Positions 1 to 6,699 of a stretch of DNA of 64,000 nt are shown here, in pieces. This DNA is from Actinomycetes bacterium (GTDB lineage Bacteria; Actinomycetota; Acidimicrobiia; Acidimicrobiales; RAAP-2). The notes under the pieces are model-generated. The model saw only the letters and a list, made by a program, of their open reading frames with translations, did no database searches and was not told where the DNA came from. Within the stretch, counting starts at the first letter, position 1, and every line of letters starts with the position of its first letter. A program made the position numbers and the translations under genes. Location of the stretch: assembly GCA_021791845.1 (NCBI GenBank), contig JAJYVT010000001.1, positions 62,001 through 126,000 of the forward strand, in the 5' to 3' direction.

Positions 1-335
1 CCGGCCTCGTTCGCACGACGCAGCTCGGTCCGGGCACGCTCGCACTCGGCGCAGAACTCGACCCACTCGGCCTCGCGCTCGGCGGTGTAGAGCGCCTCCA
101 GCGTCGCCAGGGTCTCCTCCCCCGCCCCCACCTCGAAGCAGAGGGCCTGGCCGCCCGACCGGCGCACCAGCGCCGTCGCCCGCTCGAGGCCGTGGTCGAA
201 GCGGTCGCCCACCGGGACCGCCCAGGTCGCCGACTGCAGGGCCACGGCCCCCACCCGGCGGAGCTCCCGCCACACGGCCACCCGGTGGCGCGACTGGTCT
301 CCGGCCAGACGATAGGTGAGGACCCGCCACTGCAT
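1..335 (-). CDS. ChrB N-terminal-domain-like protein (3' part missing)
   Basis: Minus-strand frame starting at an ATG at 335 and running off the left edge, so only about 111 N-terminal residues are visible. It opens MQWRVLTYRLAGDQSRHR, followed by VWRELRRVGAVALQSATWAVP, which matches the start of ChrB-type chromate-resistance regulators, where a W-R-x-L-R-R-L-G-A-V-x-L-Q core is typical. It then has an acidic stretch with AEWVEFCAECERAR. ChrB proteins bind DNA or act in chromate or oxyanion response; whether this one does so is inference, as the C-terminal half is absent and no ChrA transporter is visible. A TAGCAT -10-like element lies 7 nt before the ATG, suggesting a leaderless transcript. 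It is divergent from the PAP2 gene. Confidence 0.7.
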   Translation of the reverse strand, partial: MQWRVLTYRLAGDQSRHRVAVWRELRRVGAVALQSATWAVPVGDRFDHGLERATALVRRSGGQALCFEVGAGEETLATLEALYTAEREAEWVEFCAECERARTELRRANEA

Positions 336-342
336 GTAACCA

Positions 343-348
343 ATGCTA
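343..348 (-). promoter_or_regulatory. -10 element of a likely leaderless promoter
   Basis: TAGCAT on the minus strand ends 7 nt upstream of the ATG at 335, with no Shine-Dalgarno sequence between. This is the spacing expected when transcription begins at or next to the start codon. No convincing -35 is seen. Confidence 0.4.
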
Positions 349-428
349 CAGGTTCGATCCGTGATCTGAGCTACGGTATCTGCCGACGTCCGTTCGCGCT
401 CTGGTCACGTCCGTCACGGAGAAGCCCC

Positions 429-1286
429 ATGGATCACCTCGCCGCCGTCCAGATGCCGCCCCGGGCCCGCCTGGTGCCGCTCCTCGCCGACGTCCGTGGC
501 GTCCACGGCGTCCACGGCGTGCGAGTGCTGCCGCCCCAGGGCCTCAACACCTCCATCTACCTGGACCTCAACCACTTCTCCCGGCAGACGGCGTGGGCGC
601 ACGGCTTCATGCACACCTACGCCCTCTGGCTCGGCCCGGTGGCCCTGGCCGCCGTGTTCGTTGCCGTCTTTGCCGTCGCCTGGTGGCGGCGGGCACCGCG
701 GGTCGCAGCGCTCCTCTTCCTCGGCGGCGTCGGGACGATCGTGGCCCTCGGCCTCAACCAACTGGTCGCTCATGCGGCCAAGGAGCTGCGGCCCTATGCC
801 ACCCACCCCCACGTGCTCGTCCTGGTGACGAGAACGAGCGACTACTCGTTCCCGTCGGACCACTCGATCGTTGCCGGCGGCCTGACGGCCTCGCTCCTCC
901 TCCTGCTCGGCGGCGAGGTGTGGCGGCACCGGCGGCGGCCGGTGGTGGGGCTGGCCGACGTCGGTGCGAACCGCACGCGCGTCCCGGGCGTTGTCGTGGC
1001 CCTCGCAGCGGTCAATGTCGTCCTCGGGCTCTTCCTGTGCTTCGCCCGGGTGTACGTGGGCGCCCACTACCCCGGCGACGTGGTGGCGGGCTACCTGCTG
1101 GCATCGGCGGTCGTGGTGCTCGTCGGGTTGCTCCGGCCCCTGGCCTACCGGGCGGTGGACGTCATCGAGCCCACGATTTTCGGGGTCCTCGTGCGCCGCC
1201 CGGTTTCGGCGGCCGCCCCCGACCGGGGGTCCGGGGCGATGCTCCGTTCGACCCCGGATACCCGTCGGCAGGGGCACCTGCAGTAG
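429..1286 (+). CDS. PAP2-family membrane phosphatase
   Basis: Integral-membrane phosphatase of the PAP2 (phosphatidic acid phosphatase type 2 / undecaprenyl-PP phosphatase) superfamily. The three signature blocks are present: KELRPYA (block 1), YSFPSDHS (block 2, PSDH instead of the more usual PSGH) and ARVYVGAHYPGDVVAG (block 3, with the catalytic His and Asp). Several hydrophobic segments surround them. The ATG at 429 has a purine-rich GGAGAAG shortly upstream; an internal GTG near 520 would remove a low-complexity 30-residue leader and is an alternative. A likely role is dephosphorylation of a lipid phosphate, possibly undecaprenyl pyrophosphate recycling, but the substrate cannot be read from sequence. 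It is followed by a GC-rich hairpin repeat. Confidence 0.85.
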   Translation: MDHLAAVQMPPRARLVPLLADVRGVHGVHGVRVLPPQGLNTSIYLDLNHFSRQTAWAHGFMHTYALWLGPVALAAVFVAVFAVAWWRRAPRVAALLFLGGVGTIVALGLNQLVAHAAKELRPYATHPHVLVLVTRTSDYSFPSDHSIVAGGLTASLLLLLGGEVWRHRRRPVVGLADVGANRTRVPGVVVALAAVNVVLGLFLCFARVYVGAHYPGDVVAGYLLASAVVVLVGLLRPLAYRAVDVIEPTIFGVLVRRPVSAAAPDRGSGAMLRSTPDTRRQGHLQ

Positions 1287-1306
1287 CAGGATCGCCCGGC
1301 GCCGCC

Positions 1307-1346
1307 CGGCGCTGCAGGGCGCCGCACGGCGCTGCGGGGCGCCGCT
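1307..1346. repeat. Two tandem 20-bp GC-rich units, each a hairpin
   Basis: CGGCGCTGCAGGGCGCCGCA at 1307-1326 is followed by CGGCGCTGCGGGGCGCCGCT at 1327-1346, 18 of 20 positions identical. Each unit contains GGCGC/GCGCC arms and could fold. It begins 20 nt after the PAP2 stop codon, so it may work as a terminator of the first gene, although there is no T-tract. Confidence 0.6.
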
Positions 1347-1384
1347 CACCCACGTTGCCGGGCCCGACGCCCATCGGGTAGGCA

Positions 1385-2788
1385 GTGACGGCCATGGACC
1401 CCGCTCTGGAGCGCCGCTACCGAGCCCGCAGCCTCTGGCTCGATCAGATGCCGGGGACGCTCACGCCCCGACCGTCGCTCACCGGCGACACCGTGTGCGA
1501 CGTGGCGATCGTGGGGGCGGGGTTCACGGGGCTGTGGACCGCCTACTACCTGAAGCGCCACCAGCCCGACGCCCGCGTCGTCGTGCTGGAACGGGAGATC
1601 GCCGGCTTCGGGCCGTCCGGGCGCAATGGGGGATGGGCGTCGTCCCGCATCGCCGGCAGCTGGAGCGTCTATGCCCGCCGGCACGGGGAGGACGCAGTGC
1701 GTCGGGCCGAGCGGGAGACCTTCCGGGCCGTCGACGAGATCGGCCGGGTGGTGGCCCGCGAGCGGATCGACTGCGGCTTCAGGAAGGACGGCACCCTGAC
1801 CGTCGCCGTGACGGCGCCCCAGGCGGCGCGCACCCGGGCCCAGCTGGAGGCCGCCCGCCGGCACGGGCTGGGCGAGGACGACCTGCGGCCGCTCGAACCG
1901 GGCGAGCTCGAGCGGCTCGTCCGTGTGCCGGGCTGCCGGTCGTCCCTCTTCTCGCCCCACTGCGCCCGGGTCGACCCGGCGCGGCTGGCGCGTGGGCTGG
2001 CCGACGCGTGCGAACGGACCGGCGTGGTGATCCTCGAGGGGACGGAGGCGATCGAGGTGGGCCCGCGCCAGGTCCGCTGCCGCCAAGGCGTCGTGACCGC
2101 CGACCACGTCGTGCGGGCCACGGAGTCCTACACCACCCAGCTGCCGGGAGAGACGCTCCGCTACCTTCCCCTCTACAGCCTGATGATCGCCACCGAGCCC
2201 CTGTCGGAGGCGGTCTGGAGCGAGCTCGGCTGGCAGGAGGAGGGCCTCACCATCCGGGACCAGCGCCATCTCTTCTTCTACGCGCAGCGCACGGCCGACG
2301 GGCGGATCGCCATCGGCGGTCGTGGCGCGCCGTACCGCCTCGACCGTCCGATCGACGAAGGCCGGGAGCACGACGCCGCCGTGTACGAGCGGCTGCGGGC
2401 AACGGTCCGGCGGCACTTCCCGCCGGCCGCCGACGCCGAGGTGACGCACCACTGGGGCGGTCCGCTCGCCGTGCCGAGGGACTGGTGCATGAGCGTGCAC
2501 TACGACCCCACCACCGGGTTCGGCTGGGCCGGCGGCTACTCGGGGCACGGGGTCGTCGCGTCGAGCATCGCGGGCCGCACGATGGCCGACCTCCTGCTCG
2601 GCCGCAGCACCGAGCTCGTGACGCTGCCCTGGGTCGGGCACCGCGCCCGCCGCTGGGAGCCGGAGCCGCTGCGCTACCTCGCCTCGCAGGCGATCGTCAC
2701 CGTCCTGGCGTCCGCCGATCGCTACGAGGACCGCACCGACCGCGCGGCGCGCCGGACCGCGCTCGTGGCTCCCTTCGTCCAGCCGTAG
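1385..2788 (+). CDS. FAD-dependent amine/amino-acid oxidoreductase (DAO family)
   Basis: About 467 residues. The N-terminal dinucleotide-binding fold is clear: CDVAIVGAGFTGLWTAYYL (GxGxxG, residues about 39-58), then an acidic VVLERE end of the second strand and GPSGRNGGW, typical of DadA / gamma-glutamylputrescine-oxidase-like enzymes. The C-terminal FAD-closing motif is WAGGYSGHGVVASSIAGRTMADLL. Such enzymes oxidise amines or N-substituted amino acids and may release H2O2; the substrate is unknown. GTG at 1385 and ATG at 1394 are both possible starts. No neighbouring transport or catabolic genes narrow the function. Confidence 0.85.
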   Translation: MTAMDPALERRYRARSLWLDQMPGTLTPRPSLTGDTVCDVAIVGAGFTGLWTAYYLKRHQPDARVVVLEREIAGFGPSGRNGGWASSRIAGSWSVYARRHGEDAVRRAERETFRAVDEIGRVVARERIDCGFRKDGTLTVAVTAPQAARTRAQLEAARRHGLGEDDLRPLEPGELERLVRVPGCRSSLFSPHCARVDPARLARGLADACERTGVVILEGTEAIEVGPRQVRCRQGVVTADHVVRATESYTTQLPGETLRYLPLYSLMIATEPLSEAVWSELGWQEEGLTIRDQRHLFFYAQRTADGRIAIGGRGAPYRLDRPIDEGREHDAAVYERLRATVRRHFPPAADAEVTHHWGGPLAVPRDWCMSVHYDPTTGFGWAGGYSGHGVVASSIAGRTMADLLLGRSTELVTLPWVGHRARRWEPEPLRYLASQAIVTVLASADRYEDRTDRAARRTALVAPFVQP

Positions 2789-2957
2789 GGGCCCCAAGGT
2801 CGTCGAGACGGCGCTCACCGGCACGCGGCGCTGCGCCTGCGCCTGCCATTGCCGCGTCCCCCGCACCGGCAGATCGGCCCCGCAGTCTCGTTCGCGCTGC
2901 CGCGCCGTTACGCTCGGACGCAAGCAACCCCGCGACACCACCCTCCCCTGCAGACAC

Positions 2958-4319
2958 ATGGCCCGCCTGACGATCCGCATACTGGTTGGCCTCGCGGGCC
3001 TGCTGGCGGTGGCCGCCCTCTCGACCGCCTTCGCACTGCGCGTCACGCCGGCGCAGTCGGTCGCCGCTCTCGGGCAGACCGTGGACGTCGGCACGGCGAC
3101 ACCGACGCTGAGCCTGTCGGGCCCCGGTGTCCTCGATCTGTTCGGACAGTCGCTCCCGACCAGTGCGACGTTCACAGGGCCGGTCCGGCCGCGCTTGGCG
3201 TTGACCAACATCACGATCAACCAACAGGTGGCCAACTTCCTGACGCCGGCGGGGCGGAGGTCCGAGGAGTCGGTGCTGGGGCGCACGCTTGCCGACGGCT
3301 GGATCCGCTACTTCGCCTGGGAGATCGGGTTCACCGCGCTCGGTGCGCTCGTCCTCGGCTTGGCCTACGTGGGCGTCCGGCGTCCCACGTGGCGGCGATC
3401 GCTCCTCACGTTGGGGGTGGCCGTGGCCGTGGCCGAGGCGGCGAACCTCGGCGGCGTGATGCTCACCGCGTACAGCGCGCCCGGGATCCTGCGACACGTC
3501 CACTCGCTGACCGCCCTCGTCGGCCGCAGCCCGCAACCGCCGATCGCCGCCGCGGCGGGGCCCCCGACGCGAGGCGTCGACGCGGTGGTGCTCGGCGACT
3601 CGACGGCGGCGGGGCTCGGCAACCGGCCCGTGCCCAGCCCGAGCGCACTCGACCAAGCCTGTGGCCGGAGCTCCGACGCGTACGCGGTGGACCTCGCCGA
3701 CGTCAACGGCTGGAACGTCGAGAACCTTGCCTGTAGCGGGGCGACGATCGCCAACGGCATCCTCGGACCGCAGCGGCTCGAGCGGGGTCTCACGGCGCCG
3801 GCGCAGTTGGCGGAGGCGAAGCGAGCGCGAGGGGTGAAGGCGATCTTTGTGAGCGTGGGCGCCGACGACGTGCGATGGGACGTCATGGTCGAGCTGTGCG
3901 CGGTGTCCAAGACCTGTGACAGCGCGGCGTCGACGGCCTACTTCCAGAGCAACCTCAACCAGTTCACGAAGGACTACTACGAGCTGCTCGCGCAGCTGGC
4001 GGCGCTGCACGGCCATCCCAAGGTGGTGGTGAACCAGTACTACGACCCCTTCGGTTCCGACCTGCGTTGCCTCAACCACGTGGGGCTCACGTCGGACAAG
4101 GTCAAGGTGCTCGTGCAGCGGCTCGACGCGCTGAACGCCGTGCTCTCCAAGGGCGCCAAGGCGTCGGGCTTCCGCTCGGTGCAACCCGACTTCTCCGGAC
4201 ATCAGCTGTGCAGCGCGCAGCCCTACGTGCAAGGGCTGACGGACCCGGCGCCGTTCCACCCGACGGCGAGCGGCGAGCTCGCCATCGGGTTCGCCGACGA
4301 AGGTGCGCTGGGGCGCTGA
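2958..4319 (+). CDS. Membrane-anchored SGNH/GDSL-hydrolase-like protein
   Basis: 453 residues. A hydrophobic N-terminal segment (about 5-27) precedes an extracellular stretch, then two more hydrophobic segments near residues 120-165, and a C-terminal SGNH-like domain from about residue 208. Block I is VVLGDSTAAGLG (GDS with the nucleophilic Ser); block II is NLACSGATI. Block III reads SVGADDVRWD, where family members usually have GxND, so the oxyanion-hole Asn is Asp here. The C-terminal His is in PFHPTASGE, with no Asp three residues before it. Family members are lipases, esterases or acyl-carbohydrate esterases; activity here is uncertain because of these substitutions. It stands alone on the plus strand. 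Confidence 0.75.
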   Translation: MARLTIRILVGLAGLLAVAALSTAFALRVTPAQSVAALGQTVDVGTATPTLSLSGPGVLDLFGQSLPTSATFTGPVRPRLALTNITINQQVANFLTPAGRRSEESVLGRTLADGWIRYFAWEIGFTALGALVLGLAYVGVRRPTWRRSLLTLGVAVAVAEAANLGGVMLTAYSAPGILRHVHSLTALVGRSPQPPIAAAAGPPTRGVDAVVLGDSTAAGLGNRPVPSPSALDQACGRSSDAYAVDLADVNGWNVENLACSGATIANGILGPQRLERGLTAPAQLAEAKRARGVKAIFVSVGADDVRWDVMVELCAVSKTCDSAASTAYFQSNLNQFTKDYYELLAQLAALHGHPKVVVNQYYDPFGSDLRCLNHVGLTSDKVKVLVQRLDALNAVLSKGAKASGFRSVQPDFSGHQLCSAQPYVQGLTDPAPFHPTASGELAIGFADEGALGR

Positions 4320-4702
4320 GCGCGTCACGTGATTGCAGGGCGGAAGAAGTGCAGTATCGCCCGAATTGGCGCGCCGCCCGTGCGGCCCGCTAGGTTGCAG
4401 GCGCTGAACGCGAGACGGCATAGCTCGAGAGAGCTCGGAACACGCTGACTGCGGGAGGGGGCGGGACACGGCGGCGCCCCGACCGTTCGGTGATCACAAC
4501 CGACAGCACGCAGACGCGGGAGGAAAACCCCGGCCCTACCAGGACCTTTGGGACCACACACCGGTCGCACACCCTGTAGCGACGAGCTAGGACGGTCAGC
4601 GCCTGCCGCGCCCCGTCCGGGGAATGCATGCATTGACCGCGGTCCGCAAACCACCACCAGGCGGAGAGCGGCGTTTCGTACGCCCGAACCACAGGAGGTG
4701 CC
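4320..4702. other. 383-bp gene-free leader region before the Rpf-like gene
   Basis: No convincing coding frame. It contains a perfect hairpin CCCCG-TC-CGGGG at 4611-4622 and, immediately after, a perfect 12-bp palindrome AATGCATGCATT at 4623-4634. The length is compatible with a structured 5' leader. I looked for the conserved blocks of the c-di-AMP (ydaO) riboswitch that often precedes rpf genes and did not find them. Confidence 0.5.
4623..4634. promoter_or_regulatory. Perfect 12-bp palindrome upstream of the Rpf-like gene
   Basis: AATGCATGCATT is its own reverse complement and lies 69 bp upstream of the start codon in an otherwise very GC-rich region. It is a candidate operator for a dimeric regulator, with no known regulator assigned. 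Confidence 0.35.
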
Positions 4703-5392
4703 GTGCGGGCTCGCATCGCACTCGTCGCGGCCGTTGCCGCATCCACGGCCGTCAGTGCCGCTGTCACCAGCGCACTCGCGTCAACCAACAAGTCATCCAT
4801 CGCAGGAGCGGCGAACCATGCCGCGATTCGGGAACGGAAGGGCGCGAGTGGCGCGCATCCACTCGTCGCTCCGCATCCGTCGACCGTGTCGTGGCAGCTC
4901 GCCCGATGGCAGGTGTCGCTGCGGGCGCTCGCGCTGTCGCCGCCGCCGGTTCTTGCGCGATCGGTCGCGCCGGCGCCGGCGCCGACGCCGCCCGCGCCGA
5001 CGCCGACGGCGGCCGCACCCGCGCCAGCCGCGCCTCCACCGGCGCCAGTCGCGCCGGCACCGGCTCCCACGCCGCCGGCTCCGGCACCGGCACCGGTCGT
5101 CGTGTCCTACTCCTCCACAGACGCGGCGTCGACGACAACGCCCGACTGGGCGTGCATCCGCTCCCACGAGTCCGGCGGCAACTACTCGGAGAACTCCGGC
5201 AACGGCTACTCCGGTGCGTACCAGTTCATGCCGAGCACGTGGAACGAGGCCGTCACCGGCGCCGGCTATCCCCAGTACGCCAATGGCGAAGCGTTCATGG
5301 CGCCGCCGGCGGTGCAGAACGCCGCGGCGCTCTGGCTCTATCGCCGGGACGGCTGGTCCCCGTGGAGCACGCGCTACGTGTGCGGGCTGTGA
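4703..5392 (+). CDS. Secreted Rpf-like transglycosylase (resuscitation-promoting-factor family)
   Basis: 229 residues. A signal peptide of about 27 residues ends in SALAS. A long Ala/Pro linker follows (about residues 85-135, with repeated APAP and PPAP), then a C-terminal transglycosylase-like domain: WACIRSHESGGNYSENSG, then NGYSGAYQFMPSTWN, then AALWLYRRDGWSPWS. The Glu of HESGGN is the expected catalytic acid of the lysozyme-like Rpf fold. These enzymes cleave peptidoglycan glycan strands during growth and resuscitation. The start is a GTG with a strong AGGAGG six bases upstream. The Pro-rich linker would let the catalytic domain reach through the wall. It is monocistronic with a long leader. 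Confidence 0.88.
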   Translation: MRARIALVAAVAASTAVSAAVTSALASTNKSSIAGAANHAAIRERKGASGAHPLVAPHPSTVSWQLARWQVSLRALALSPPPVLARSVAPAPAPTPPAPTPTAAAPAPAAPPPAPVAPAPAPTPPAPAPAPVVVSYSSTDAASTTTPDWACIRSHESGGNYSENSGNGYSGAYQFMPSTWNEAVTGAGYPQYANGEAFMAPPAVQNAAALWLYRRDGWSPWSTRYVCGL

Positions 5393-5528
5393 ACGTGACT
5401 GTCAACGTCGCTGTGAGGGCGCTCCGCCCGATGTGACCCGACGCTGCGGCGCCGACGCGTCGTGCGGCAGCGAACGACGTTGCCGGCCCCGGTCGGAGTC
5501 GGTCTCTGTCCGCCCACCGCGTCGCGCC

Positions 5529-5558
5529 TTGCAGCGGGGCTGTCTACCACCCGATAAT
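5529..5558 (+). promoter_or_regulatory. Sigma-70-like promoter of the diguanylate cyclase gene
   Basis: TTGCAG at 5529-5534, 18-nt spacer, GATAAT at 5553-5558. Transcription would begin near 5565, after the ATG at 5557, which favours the in-frame ATG at 5578 as the start codon of the downstream gene. Confidence 0.5.
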
Positions 5559-5577
5559 GGGGCCATGGGGATGGCGG

Positions 5578-6639
5578 ATGGGGAGGGGTGAACCTCCGAG
5601 CTCGGGTGCGTCGCGCCGTGCATGGGCGCGGGCTGATCTGCTGACGCTGAGCGGCCGGGCGCTCGGCCTGCTCTACGTGGGCGGCGCCCTCTTCGGGTTG
5701 GTGGCGATCGGGCTGCCGCACGGGGCCCACTTCAACGTGTTGGCGGACCTGGTGCTGGCGGCGATCGCCATGACGATCGGCGTGTGGGCGTGGTCGCGTC
5801 GCGAACTGGGCCCGGTGCCCACGCACGTGCTGCTGGCGCTGGGCGCGGCGATGGTGTCGGGGGGCGTGTACTCGGGCAGGGGCGACGACGTCTCGATGAG
5901 CGCCGCCGTGCTCTACGTCGTCCTCGCCCTCGGCGCCGGGCTCTTCACGTCGTTGCGGGGCGTCGCGGTCCAGGTGACCCTGATGGGCGGGGCGTATGCC
6001 GCCGTGCTGGCCCTGTCGGGCAACCGGGGGGCGTTCGCCGAGTGGCTGTTCGTCATCGGGGCCGTGACGGTGACCGCCTGGGTCACGGCCGCCAACCGGA
6101 CCCAGCTCGTCCGTCTGGCCCAGCTGGACCCCCTGACCGGCCTGGCCAACCGGGCCGGTCTCGGCAGCGTGCTGGACCGAGAGCTCGCGAAGTCGCGGCG
6201 GAGCAGCCAGCCGCTCAGCGTGGCGGTGGTCGACCTCGACGACTTCAAGGCCCTCAACGACGAGCACGGCCACCTGGCCGGCGACCGGGCGCTCGTGCGG
6301 CTGGTCGAGACGTGGCGCTCGGCGCTCCGGGGAGGCGACCTGCTGGCCCGGTTCGGCGGCGACGAGTTCGTGATCGTGCTCCCCGAGGCCGCCACCTGGC
6401 AGGCCACCCGGGTGCTCCAGCGCCTGCGGCAGCACGGCGGCGCGTGCCCCTGGAGCGCCGGCCTCGCCACGTGGGACGGGGTGGAGAGCGTGGACCGCCT
6501 GCTCCAGCGGGCCGACGGCGCCCTGTACCGGGCCAAGGCCCGCCGCCGGGGCTCCTGGCTGGCCCTGGCGCGCCCGGTCCCGACCGGCGTCGAGCCGGCG
6601 CCCCGGCTCAGCCGCCCCCCGGCCGTCACCGCGCGCTGA
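5578..6639 (+). CDS. Membrane diguanylate cyclase (GGDEF)
   Basis: About 353 residues from the ATG at 5578; an in-frame ATG at 5557 is possible but lies inside the predicted -10 element. Six or so hydrophobic segments fill residues 25-175, without an identifiable ligand-binding domain. A C-terminal GGDEF domain starts at LDPLTGLANRAGL. The active site is intact (RFGGDEFVIVLPEA, GGDEF at about 260-264). An RxxD inhibitory site (RGGD, about 251-254) sits at the canonical five-residue spacing, so product feedback is expected. It should make cyclic di-GMP from GTP at the membrane. No EAL or HD-GYP partner is adjacent. A second complete GGDEF protein lies in the polysaccharide locus at 49112. Confidence 0.88.
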   Translation: MGRGEPPSSGASRRAWARADLLTLSGRALGLLYVGGALFGLVAIGLPHGAHFNVLADLVLAAIAMTIGVWAWSRRELGPVPTHVLLALGAAMVSGGVYSGRGDDVSMSAAVLYVVLALGAGLFTSLRGVAVQVTLMGGAYAAVLALSGNRGAFAEWLFVIGAVTVTAWVTAANRTQLVRLAQLDPLTGLANRAGLGSVLDRELAKSRRSSQPLSVAVVDLDDFKALNDEHGHLAGDRALVRLVETWRSALRGGDLLARFGGDEFVIVLPEAATWQATRVLQRLRQHGGACPWSAGLATWDGVESVDRLLQRADGALYRAKARRRGSWLALARPVPTGVEPAPRLSRPPAVTAR

Positions 6640-6699
6640 CCGGGCACCTGTTCCCTTCGGCCCTACTGCGCCCGGCACCCGCATGCCAACCCTGGGGGC

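Noticed and set aside
4320-4702. c-di-AMP (ydaO) riboswitch before the Rpf-like gene
   Set aside because: The conserved blocks expected in this RNA (such as the GGGGTGAA-like and CCGTCAGCTAACC-like segments) are not present.
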